DNA of 33,128 nt, taken from the NCBI GenBank assembly GCA_019634895.1, contig JAHCAM010000027.1:1-33128 (forward strand), in the 5' to 3' direction. The notes beneath the pieces are model-generated. The model saw only the letters and a list, made by a program, of their open reading frames with translations. It was not told where the DNA came from and searched no databases. A program made the translations under genes and the position numbers. Each line of letters starts with the position of its first letter. Position 1 is the stretch's first letter. This document shows positions 8,234 to 15,919 of the stretch, one piece after another. The stretch comes from Steroidobacteraceae bacterium. Lineage in GTDB: Bacteria > Pseudomonadota > Gammaproteobacteria > Steroidobacterales > Steroidobacteraceae.

Positions 8234-9157
8234 ATGCCCGCCCGTCCCCCATCCGGCGCACCCGAGACGGTCAGCGTGATTATGCCGACGCTGGCGCGGC
8301 CGCAGCGTGCCGACGCGCTGCGCGCCGCGATCGACAGCGTGGTCTCGCAGGCTGGCGTGCGAGCGGTGCCGCTGGTCGTCGTCAACGGCGACCAGTTCGA
8401 CCCGTCGCTCGTCGAAGAGCTTTCTCGGCGCGCCGACCTCCGGGTGGCACGGGTCGGTCCGGCCGACCTGCCCGGCGCGCTGCGCGCGGGCCGCGATCTC
8501 GTCGACGCGCGCTGGTTCTGCGAGCTCGACGACGACGACCTGCTGCTTCCCGGGACGCTTGCCGAGCGGCTCGCGCTCATCGACGGGCGCCCCGGGTTCG
8601 ACGTCGTGGTGTCCAACGGCATCGTGCGCGGCCGCGCGGGCGACCACCTGCTGCTCGACCGGGTCGACCGGCTCGCGGCCGACCCGCTGTCGGCGCTCGC
8701 GCAGATGTCGTGGCTTTCGCCGGGCGGCGCGCTGTTCCGCACCGAGGCGGTGCCGCGCGAGCTGTTCGACGGCCTTCCGCGTTACCTCGAGTGGACCTCG
8801 CTGGCGCTGCGCCTGGCGCGGCGCTGCCGCATCGCGTTCCTCGATCGCGCGGGATTCGTGCACCGCGACGACTCTCCGGATTCGTTGTGGCTGTCGCGCG
8901 AGTGCGCGCTCGGCCTGCCGGCGGCCATCCGGAGCCTGCTCGACGACGAGCTTCCGTCCGAGCTGCAGCGCGCGCTCGAGCGACGCCTCGCCGGCGCCTG
9001 CCACGACGCGGCGCGCGCCGAGCTGCAGGGCGGCCGACGCCGCGCCGCGTGGGGCTGGCACCTTCGGTCGCTCGGCGGCCGGCACGGCTGGCGCTACCTG
9101 TCGTACACGCGGCGCCTGCTGGCCGCGACGCTCTCGCCCGCTGCAGGCGCGCGATGA
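8234..9157 (+). CDS. Glycosyltransferase family 2 (GT-A fold)
   Basis: A 307-residue cytosolic transferase using a nucleotide-sugar donor. The N-terminus TVSVIMPTLARPQRADALRAAIDSV is the typical first strand and helix. The metal-binding acidic motif is seen as FCELDDDDLLLPGTL near residue 100, followed by VVVSNGIV and the acceptor-side SWLSPGGALFRTEAVPRELF. There are no membrane segments. The ATG at 8234 is preferred over an upstream GTG at 8186 because the family begins just after it. It overlaps the next gene by four bases (ATGA), so the two are translationally coupled. The sugar and acceptor are unknown. Confidence 0.88.
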   Translation: MPARPPSGAPETVSVIMPTLARPQRADALRAAIDSVVSQAGVRAVPLVVVNGDQFDPSLVEELSRRADLRVARVGPADLPGALRAGRDLVDARWFCELDDDDLLLPGTLAERLALIDGRPGFDVVVSNGIVRGRAGDHLLLDRVDRLAADPLSALAQMSWLSPGGALFRTEAVPRELFDGLPRYLEWTSLALRLARRCRIAFLDRAGFVHRDDSPDSLWLSRECALGLPAAIRSLLDDELPSELQRALERRLAGACHDAARAELQGGRRRAAWGWHLRSLGGRHGWRYLSYTRRLLAATLSPAAGAR

Positions 9158-10728
9158 AGCCGCGCCTGCTCGTGCTCGGCATCGACGCGGCCGACCCGCT
9201 GCTGGTCGAGCGCTGGAGCGCCGACGGCACGATGCCGAACCTGGCGCGCCTGATGCGCGAGGGGCTGAGCGGCCGCAGCGGCGGCCTCGAGGGCTTCTGC
9301 GTCGGGTCGACCTGGCCGTCGTTCTACACCGGCGTCTCGCCGGCCGGGCACGGCCACCACAGCCTGGTGCAGCTGCGTCCCGGCAGCTACGACTACTACG
9401 AGGTGGCGGCCGGCGACGTCACGAAGGCGCCGCCGTTCTGGGAGCACCTCGGGGCGCAGGGCCGCCGCGTCGCGATCCTCGACGTGCCGCTGACCCGGCT
9501 GTCCCCGACGATCAACGGCGTGCAGACCGTCGAGTGGGGCTCGCACGACGCGCTGTACGGCTTTTGCGCGCATCCGCCCGAGCTGCAGCACGACATCGCG
9601 CGGCGCTTCGGCAGCCATCCGCTGGGGTCGAGCTGCGACGGACAACGTCGCAACGCCGACGACTACCGCGAGTTCGTGTCGCGCCTGACGCGCGGCGCGA
9701 AGCTCAAGGGCGAGATCACGCGCCACGTGCTGTCGCTCGAGCGCTGGGACTTCGCGATGCAGGTCTTCACCGAGGCGCACTGCGCCGGCCACCAGTGCTG
9801 GCACGTGCACGACCCGCACCACCCCGCGCACGATCGTGCGATCGCCGCGCAGGTCGAGCCGATGCGCGAGGTCTACGCGGCGGTCGATCGCGAGGTCGGC
9901 ACGATCGTCGACGCGCTGGACGACGTGCCGGTGATCGTGCTCGCCGCGCACGGCATGGCGTGGTGGTTCGGCGCGCAGTTCCTGCTGCGCCGGATCCTGG
10001 TCGCGCTCGGCGTCACCGTCGCGCTGCCCGAAGCCGACGCGCAGGCCGCCCCGGGCGGCGTCGTCGATCGCGCTGCGCAGCGGCTGCCGCGCTGGGCGAA
10101 AGACCTGCTGCGCCCGGTCCGCGACGCGCTGCGGCCCGCGCCCGCCGCGACGCACGCGCCGCCCACGCTCGGCGTCGACGCGGCCGCGAGCCTGTGCTTT
10201 CCGGTGCACAACGGATTGGCCGTGGGCGGCATCCGCCTGAACCTCACCGGCCGCGAGCCGCAGGGACGACTCGCCGCGGGCCGCGAAGCCGACGAGTTCT
10301 GCGCGCGCCTCGCCAGGCAGTTGCTCGCGCTGCGCGACGAGCGCAGCGGCCGCGCACTGGTGCGCTCGGTACGGCGCACCGCCGACCTGTACCAGGGCGC
10401 GCACCTGGGCGACCTGCCGGACCTGCTCGTCGAGTGGAACGACGACGCACCGACCGGCAGCGCAATCGTCGGCAACGGCGCCGCCGCGACGATCCGGGCG
10501 GCTTCGCCCGAACTGGGCGTCGTCGAGGGCACGAACACCTACGGGCGCACCGGCGAGCACCGACCGCGCGGCTTCTTCGTCGCGCGCGGACCCGGCATCG
10601 CGCCGGGTCGAATGGCGCGCGAGGTGTCGCTGCTCGACTTCGCGCCGACCTTCTGCGCGATGCTCGGGGCGCCGCTGCCGGGCGCCGAAGGCGCGCCGAT
10701 CGCCGAGCTGCTGGCGGCGTCGCGCTGA
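9154..10728 (+). CDS. Type I phosphodiesterase / alkaline phosphatase superfamily protein
   Basis: A 524-residue protein of the alkaline phosphatase fold. It begins LLVLGIDAADPLLVERW with metal-binding Asp. The nucleophile region is GSTWPSFYTGVSPAGHGHH, and LAAHGMAWWFG corresponds to the later metal-binding His-Gly motif. The C-terminus VSLLDFAPTFCAMLGAPLP is typical of this superfamily (DIxPTxLxLLGxxxP). There is no signal peptide, so it is probably cytosolic. The first four bases overlap the glycosyltransferase stop. The pairing suggests action on a phosphorylated or nucleotide-linked glycan, but the substrate is inferred only from context. It ends nine bases short of the convergent MBL gene. 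Confidence 0.88.
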   Translation: MKPRLLVLGIDAADPLLVERWSADGTMPNLARLMREGLSGRSGGLEGFCVGSTWPSFYTGVSPAGHGHHSLVQLRPGSYDYYEVAAGDVTKAPPFWEHLGAQGRRVAILDVPLTRLSPTINGVQTVEWGSHDALYGFCAHPPELQHDIARRFGSHPLGSSCDGQRRNADDYREFVSRLTRGAKLKGEITRHVLSLERWDFAMQVFTEAHCAGHQCWHVHDPHHPAHDRAIAAQVEPMREVYAAVDREVGTIVDALDDVPVIVLAAHGMAWWFGAQFLLRRILVALGVTVALPEADAQAAPGGVVDRAAQRLPRWAKDLLRPVRDALRPAPAATHAPPTLGVDAAASLCFPVHNGLAVGGIRLNLTGREPQGRLAAGREADEFCARLARQLLALRDERSGRALVRSVRRTADLYQGAHLGDLPDLLVEWNDDAPTGSAIVGNGAAATIRAASPELGVVEGTNTYGRTGEHRPRGFFVARGPGIAPGRMAREVSLLDFAPTFCAMLGAPLPGAEGAPIAELLAASR

Positions 10729-10737
10729 GCGCGCGGC

Positions 10738-11640
10738 TCAGGCCCGCGCGAACCGCCCCTGCCCGTCCGCCGCGACCCTGCCCGCGGTGACGAGCTCCTC
10801 CAGGTGCTGCTCGATCGTGCGCCGCTCGGCGTCGTCGATCCAGACCTCCTCGTAGTCGGACGGATAGATGAGCCGGATCGCGACCAGTTCGTCGAGCGTC
10901 TTCGGGCCGTCGGCCAGCATGTCGAGCAGCCGATCGCTGCGTTCGTCGATCTTCGCGGTGAACGCGGCCAGCGCCTCGAGGAAGGCCGCGCGCTCGGTAT
11001 AGACGCCGCGGTGGTGCGAGGTGACCCAGACCGTCGCCGGCAGGTCGGCCACGCGCGCCAGCGTGCGGCGAAACGCCGGCAGGCTCGACGTCGCGTCGCC
11101 GTAGTACGGGCCGAAACCGCTCAGGTCGATGTCGCCCAGGAAGGCCACGCCCTCCGGCTCGACCAGCAGCACGCAGTGGCCCGAGGTGTGCCCCGGCATG
11201 TGGATCGCGCGCACCCGCGAACCGCCGAGCTCCCAGAGTGCGCCGTCGCGATAGCCGGTCGCGTCGGGTCGCGGTGCGTAGAAGAACTCGCGCCGGATCT
11301 TCGCCAGCATCGGCGCGGCCGCGGAAGCGGACAACCCGTAGTGCCGCAGCAGGCCCTCCCAGCTGCGCACCGCGTCGAGGTCGCGCTCGTGCACCTGCAC
11401 CGCGGCCTTCGGCAGGCGGTGCAGGCCGGCCATGTGGTCCTCGTGCGCGTGCCCCAGGATGACGAGCTCGGCGTCGTCGAGCTCGGCGCCGATCCGGTTC
11501 GCGACCAGCGGCGTGTCGAACGCGGCGCGCGTGTCGCTGCCGCGCACGACCACCTGGTTGCCGTCGGGATACTTGCCCGACTTCTCGCCGAAGAAGACGC
11601 TGACGCGGCCGAAATCGAGGCGGCGGACGGGTTCGGTCAT
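10738..11640 (-). CDS. MBL-fold metallo-hydrolase
   Basis: A 300-residue metallo-beta-lactamase-fold hydrolase. The zinc motif LGHAHEDHMAGL (HxHxDH) lies near residue 62, HMPGHTSGHCVLL supplies a later His, and VAFLGDIDLSGFGPYYGD holds the bridging Asp. A final His is seen in WVTSHHRGVY. The last 80 residues, with LADGPKTLDELVAIRLIYP, look like a winged-helix tail as in glyoxalase II-like and LACTB2-like relatives. The ATG at 11640 starts exactly at the conserved N-terminal strand. It is convergent with the phosphodiesterase and divergent from the phosphoketolase-like gene. The substrate is unknown. Confidence 0.88.
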   Translation of the reverse strand: MTEPVRRLDFGRVSVFFGEKSGKYPDGNQVVVRGSDTRAAFDTPLVANRIGAELDDAELVILGHAHEDHMAGLHRLPKAAVQVHERDLDAVRSWEGLLRHYGLSASAAAPMLAKIRREFFYAPRPDATGYRDGALWELGGSRVRAIHMPGHTSGHCVLLVEPEGVAFLGDIDLSGFGPYYGDATSSLPAFRRTLARVADLPATVWVTSHHRGVYTERAAFLEALAAFTAKIDERSDRLLDMLADGPKTLDELVAIRLIYPSDYEEVWIDDAERRTIEQHLEELVTAGRVAADGQGRFARA

Positions 11641-11855
11641 GGCGGACGAACAGGCTTCCGGTTCGAAGTGGTTTCGCGGCATGCTGCTCGCGCCCGGCAC
11701 GACCTCACCGGAAGTGCCGGGTCGACCCGCTGCCGTCGACGCCATTGTGCCGGCTTCCGCGAAATGTCGCCCGCCGAGCCGTCCGAACCGGGCGCGTCAT
11801 CGATCCGGCGGCGGCGCGCGCTGGCGTCGATGGAGCCGGGTGGTACATCATGGAA

Positions 11856-11881
11856 CGCCTGGGCGGACCGTCGCCCAGGCG
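11856..11881 (+). promoter_or_regulatory. Strong hairpin in the leader of the phosphoketolase-like gene
   Basis: CGCCTGGGCG, six-base loop, CGCCCAGGCG: a perfect ten-pair stem that ends 36 bases before the ATG at 11918. No T-run follows, so it is not a standard intrinsic terminator. It may be an operator or an RNA leader element. The rest of the 277-base spacer 11641-11917 shows no gene and no convincing promoter hexamers. Confidence 0.5.
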
Positions 11882-11917
11882 ACCGTGCCCCGAAAGGCGC
11901 GACCCGGAGCATCGAAC

Positions 11918-14344
11918 ATGGACCACACCGTTCACTGGATCGCGAGGCGTGCGCGCCTGTTTCGCGAGTCGGACCATGAATTCGAGCGCTGGGCGAGTGG
12001 GTTCGGTCCGATCGTCCATGGCGATCCGACGCAATTGAGGGTCCACGATCTGGCCCATGCATTGGCCGCTGAGGGAAAGGCCCCGGACGCGCAGTCCGTC
12101 TACCGCGTGCTCTGGGCCGCCGACCGGATTGCCGCAGCCGGAATGTGGCTGACCGTCCACATGACCTACGCGCGAAACGTCTATCTCGACGGTCGGCCGC
12201 TCGCGCCCGGGGACTTCAAAGAGGCCCCCGAAGGACATACCGGCGGGTCGCTGAACATCGTGCCAGCCTATGTGGGCTACCTGGCGGCCAACACGCTCAG
12301 CGGCACGACCCGAAGCTGGCTGATGGGACAGGGCCACTGCGTCGCCGGTATCGACGCGTGCAACCTGCTGGTCGACAACATGACCGCGCGCCATGCCGAG
12401 CGCTACGACCGCAGCGAAGCGGGTCTCACGCGGTTCGTGCGCGATTTCTACAGCTACGAGATCGACCCCGATGGCCGTCCGGCATCGCCCCTCGGCAGCC
12501 ACGTCGGACCCGGTACCGCCGGCGGGCTGTCCGAAGGCGGATACCTCGGCTTCGCCGAGCTGCAGTACGTACACATGCCGCTGCCCGGTGAACGACTGGT
12601 CGTGTTTCTCAGCGACGGCGCGTTCGAGGAGCAGCGAGGCAGCGACTGGGCGCCACGGTGGTGGCGGGCCGGCGATTCCGGGTTCGTGGCGCCGTTCATG
12701 ATCCTCAACGGCCGGCGCATCGAGCAGCGCAGCACGATGCAGCAGCAAGGCGGCCTGGCATGGTTTAGCGAGCACCTGCGCCTCAATGGCTTCGATCCGA
12801 TGGAGATCGACGGCACCGATCCCGCGGCGTTCGCGTGGGCGATCCATGCGATGGAAGAACGGCTCGCCGCGTGCGCGTCGGCGGTAGGCGACGGCCGCGA
12901 CGGATACCCGGTGCCGCTGCACTACACGATCGCCGAGGCGCCCAAGGGCTTCGGATTCCCGGGCGCCGGAACCAACGCCGCACACAATCTGCCGCTCCCG
13001 GGGAATCCCTCCGTCGATCCGGTATCGCGTGGCCTGTTCAACGAGGGCGTGCAGGCCTTGCGCGTCGATCCGACCGACATCGAGCTGTCGCTGGAGCTGC
13101 TCTGCATCCACGAGAAGCAGCGACGGCCGCGTGAGCGCGACCATCCGCTGGCGCGTCGGGACGTGGCGCCGCCCAAGCTCCCCCGCGTGCGCTGGTCGGC
13201 ACCCGATGGCAGCCCCTCGTCGCCGATGGCCGCCCTGGATCGGGCTTTCGCGTCGATCGTCTCGGCCAACCCGGCATTGCGTCCGCGGGTCGGCAACCCG
13301 GACGAGCTGCGAAGCAATCGCATGGACGGCACGCTGGACCTCCTGAAGCACCGCGTGTTCGCCCCCGAGGCCGGCGTCGCCGAGGCGGTCGACGGCGCCG
13401 TCGTGACGGCGCTCAACGAGGAAGCCGTCGTCAGCGCCGCACTCGGCAACAAGGGGGGCCTCAATCTGGTGGTGTCGTACGAAGCGTTCGCGGTCAAGAT
13501 GCTGGGCGCGCTGCGGCAGGAAATCCTGTTCGCCCGCCACCAGTCCGAGCACGGCCAGACGCCCCGCTGGCTCTCCGTCGTGACGCTGGCCACGTCGCAC
13601 ACCTGGGAAAACGGCAAGAACGAACTGTCACACCAGGACCCGACCCTCGCCGAGGCGCTGCTCGGCGAAATGTCGGACGTGTCCCGCGTGATGTTCCCGG
13701 TCGATGCGAACAGCACGGTCGCGGCCCTGCGGGCCGCGTACCTGACGCACGGTCAGTTCTGGACGATGGTCGTTCCGAAGCGCCCCGTGCCATCGCGGCT
13801 GACGGCGCGACAGGCGGGGCGACTCGTCTCGGACGGGGCCCTGGTCGTGAAGACCGCCGAGCGCGCCGTGGTGTTGATCGTGGCCATCGGGGCGTACCAG
13901 CTGGCACAGTCCTTGCTCGCCGCCGAGCGCCTGGACGCAAGGGGGCTTGCCACCGCCGTGACGTGCATGCTCGAACCGGGCCGGTTCAGGATGCCGCGCG
14001 ATGCGCGCGAGGGCCGTTTCGTCGCAAGCGACGCCGACCTGCAACGGCTCTTTCCGGCGTCGGCCAGCGCGCGCGTGATCGTGAGCCACGCGCGGCCGGA
14101 GCCGATGCTGGGCCTCCTGCGCCGGATCGACACCGGCCCGCACCGGACCGTCGGCCTCGGATTCATCAGTCGCGGCGGTACGCTCGATGTCGGGGGCATG
14201 CTCTTCGCGAACCGCTGCACGTGGGCTCACATCGTCGCCACGGCCGCACCGCTGGCGAACGCAGATCCGTCGTCGCTTCTCACGGAGGACGAGCTCGCGG
14301 CGGTCCTTGGGCGCGGCAATCCGCGCATCGTCATGAGCGGCTGA
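11918..14344 (+). CDS. Divergent phosphoketolase-like thiamine-diphosphate enzyme
   Basis: An 808-residue protein of the xylulose-5-phosphate/fructose-6-phosphate phosphoketolase (XFP) type, of usual family length. Classical XFPs split a ketose phosphate with phosphate into acetyl phosphate and an aldose phosphate. Family landmarks are recognisable but altered: GHTGGSLN (residues 106-113) replaces GHWGTTPGLN, GQGHCVAG (137-144) replaces GPGHGGPA, the likely catalytic Glu is E501 in LNEEAVVS, SYEAF has Y521, and NELSHQDP keeps N568 and H572. The active-site His, Glu and Asn are kept, so it is probably active, but the surroundings differ enough for another substrate or reaction. GGAG precedes the ATG. 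It converges on the archaeal-type GAPDH operon, which could use its aldose phosphate product. Confidence 0.8.
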   Translation: MDHTVHWIARRARLFRESDHEFERWASGFGPIVHGDPTQLRVHDLAHALAAEGKAPDAQSVYRVLWAADRIAAAGMWLTVHMTYARNVYLDGRPLAPGDFKEAPEGHTGGSLNIVPAYVGYLAANTLSGTTRSWLMGQGHCVAGIDACNLLVDNMTARHAERYDRSEAGLTRFVRDFYSYEIDPDGRPASPLGSHVGPGTAGGLSEGGYLGFAELQYVHMPLPGERLVVFLSDGAFEEQRGSDWAPRWWRAGDSGFVAPFMILNGRRIEQRSTMQQQGGLAWFSEHLRLNGFDPMEIDGTDPAAFAWAIHAMEERLAACASAVGDGRDGYPVPLHYTIAEAPKGFGFPGAGTNAAHNLPLPGNPSVDPVSRGLFNEGVQALRVDPTDIELSLELLCIHEKQRRPRERDHPLARRDVAPPKLPRVRWSAPDGSPSSPMAALDRAFASIVSANPALRPRVGNPDELRSNRMDGTLDLLKHRVFAPEAGVAEAVDGAVVTALNEEAVVSAALGNKGGLNLVVSYEAFAVKMLGALRQEILFARHQSEHGQTPRWLSVVTLATSHTWENGKNELSHQDPTLAEALLGEMSDVSRVMFPVDANSTVAALRAAYLTHGQFWTMVVPKRPVPSRLTARQAGRLVSDGALVVKTAERAVVLIVAIGAYQLAQSLLAAERLDARGLATAVTCMLEPGRFRMPRDAREGRFVASDADLQRLFPASASARVIVSHARPEPMLGLLRRIDTGPHRTVGLGFISRGGTLDVGGMLFANRCTWAHIVATAAPLANADPSSLLTEDELAAVLGRGNPRIVMSG

Positions 14345-14388
14345 CGAACCACCAACCGGGGTTCTCGGAGCCGCCCTGTTCGCCGTGC

Positions 14389-14402
14389 CGGTCGCGCGAC
14401 CG
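14389..14402. repeat. Perfect 14-base palindrome between convergent genes
   Basis: CGGTCGC followed by its reverse complement GCGACCG, in the 98-base gap between the phosphoketolase-like stop and the DUF302 stop. There is no loop or T-run, so it is a poor terminator; no clear intrinsic terminator is visible for either gene. Confidence 0.35.
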
Positions 14403-14442
14403 CACAACGCGCGGCCGGCGCGTACCGATTCCCTCGCGGCGA

Positions 14443-14829
14443 TCAGACCGCGTCGACGACTGCCCGAAGCATCTCCCGAACCTCACCGGCCACGGCGGCC
14501 AGTTCGGCGTTGTCGATCGCCGCCATGGAGGCAACCGGATCGACCGCGGAGATCTCGATGGTGCCGCCGTCGCGCTGTTGCACGATGACGTTGCACGGCA
14601 GCATGGTCCCGACCTTGTCCTCGGTCTGCAGCGCCCGGTACGCAAACGGCGGATTGCACGCGCCGAGAATCAGGTAGGGGCGGAAGCCGACGCCGAGCTT
14701 GGCCTCGAGCGTCTGCTGCACGTCGATCCGGGTCAGGATGCCGAAGCCGCGCGCCGTGAGCTCTGCGGTGACCTTCTCGACGGCGGCGGGAAAGGCCATC
14801 GACACGGTCTTGCTGAAATGGTAGCTCAT
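14443..14829 (-). CDS. DUF302 domain-containing protein
   Basis: A 128-residue protein made of a single DUF302 domain. It has the usual opening MSYHFSKTVSMAFPAAVEKV, the central GFRPYLILGACNPPFAYRAL, where the GxCNP(x)A motif is the family hallmark, and LPCNVIVQQRDGGTIEIS. There is no signal peptide or membrane segment. The role of the family is not established; members often sit in stress or redox clusters. It is the last gene of the long minus-strand run, 13 bases after the type II GAPDH stop, and converges on the phosphoketolase-like gene. Confidence 0.92.
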   Translation of the reverse strand: MSYHFSKTVSMAFPAAVEKVTAELTARGFGILTRIDVQQTLEAKLGVGFRPYLILGACNPPFAYRALQTEDKVGTMLPCNVIVQQRDGGTIEISAVDPVASMAAIDNAELAAVAGEVREMLRAVVDAV

Positions 14830-14842
14830 GAGTGGGCTCTCC

Positions 14843-15889
14843 CTAAGTAACCAGGTTGCGGAGGAAGTCGCGACGCAGTCCCAGTGCCGCGTCGGTCCTG
14901 GACATCGATCTTGCCGCGTCGAGCTCGACGCCTGTCAGTGCACGTATTGCATCGATGGTTTCCGGAACCACGATGGCCTGGTTGAACACCTGGCACGTGT
15001 AGTAGGCCTGATCGCCGTCGACGGTCAGCGTGTCCTCCCACAGCACCGCCTCCCAGAGATCGCCGCGTGGCCTGCCGAGGTCCGACATCAGTTCGACAGT
15101 GCTGTTCAGTGCCTCGACACCGTCCGACACCCGCACGAATGCGATCCTCGGCGCGCTCCGGAACACCTCGACGAGCTCCTCGCGGCGTGCGGACCGCGTC
15201 AACTCGACCCACCACGCATGAAGGTGGCTGCTGTTGTGAGGCGACTTGACGGCGATCGTCGCGACGTCGAGGTCCGGGATGACGGTTCGTGCGTCGGGGC
15301 CCTGGTGGCTCGGCATCGATCGCTCCGGAACGACCGTGTTGACGATGCCATCCCGGTGAGACTCCCACGGGTCGGAGGCACGCCGGATCAAGGTGCCCCG
15401 CGCGCGTTTCAGCAGGCCTGCCGCGCGCAATGCGCCGAGGGTTCGCACGATCGCCGTCGTGTTGCAGGAGACGACGCGCGTCGACGCGCGCCCGATCGCC
15501 GACCCGTAGTTCGCCTGCGCGACGAACGAATGACCGGTCAGGGCGTGGGCCTCGCCGCCGTGAAACACGGACCTGAGCCCGGCCGAGTCATAGAGGCGCT
15601 TGTTCGCCGCCGCCACCTTCTTCGGCGTGCAGTCGACGACGATCTGGGCAAGGCGCAGCAGGTCGTGCAGGCTCCCGGCCACGGGAATCCCCGCCGTGCG
15701 CATCGCCTCGCCGGCCTCCGGCGTCGCGGCGTGCACCGCGAACGCGCGTTGCGCGGCGACGTGCAGTCGGTAGTCGTCGGCGACGTCGGCAACGCCGACC
15801 AGCTCCATGTCGTCCTGCACCCGGACCGCATCGGCAACGCGCTTGCCGATGACCCCGTAGCCATTGACCGCCACCCTGACCTTGCTCAT
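14843..15889 (-). CDS. Type II (archaeal-type) glyceraldehyde-3-phosphate dehydrogenase
   Basis: A 348-residue NAD(P)-dependent dehydrogenase that resembles archaeal type II GAPDH rather than the usual bacterial GapA. The cofactor motif is VNGYGVIGKRVADAVRVQD at the N-terminus, followed by DMELVGVADV. The catalytic cysteine lies in VVSCNTTAIVRTL. Other type II hallmarks are GIPVAGSLHDLL, FHGGEAHALTGHSF, RRASDPWE, VPERSMPSHQGPDA and the C-terminal IVVPETIDAIRALTG. AGGGG lies six bases before the ATG. It oxidises glyceraldehyde-3-phosphate, with phosphorylation in characterised relatives. It is placed 30 bases after the UbiB-like gene and near a phosphoketolase-like gene that should yield its substrate. 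Finding this type in a probable betaproteobacterium suggests lateral transfer. Confidence 0.92.
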   Translation of the reverse strand: MSKVRVAVNGYGVIGKRVADAVRVQDDMELVGVADVADDYRLHVAAQRAFAVHAATPEAGEAMRTAGIPVAGSLHDLLRLAQIVVDCTPKKVAAANKRLYDSAGLRSVFHGGEAHALTGHSFVAQANYGSAIGRASTRVVSCNTTAIVRTLGALRAAGLLKRARGTLIRRASDPWESHRDGIVNTVVPERSMPSHQGPDARTVIPDLDVATIAVKSPHNSSHLHAWWVELTRSARREELVEVFRSAPRIAFVRVSDGVEALNSTVELMSDLGRPRGDLWEAVLWEDTLTVDGDQAYYTCQVFNQAIVVPETIDAIRALTGVELDAARSMSRTDAALGLRRDFLRNLVT

Positions 15890-15919
15890 TGCGCGCCCCT
15901 TTTAGGTGTCGAGGACGTC

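Noticed and set aside
11705..13600. Minus-strand open frame over the phosphoketolase-like gene
   Set aside because: Composition typical of a shadow frame; the plus strand has the thiamine-enzyme motifs across its whole length.
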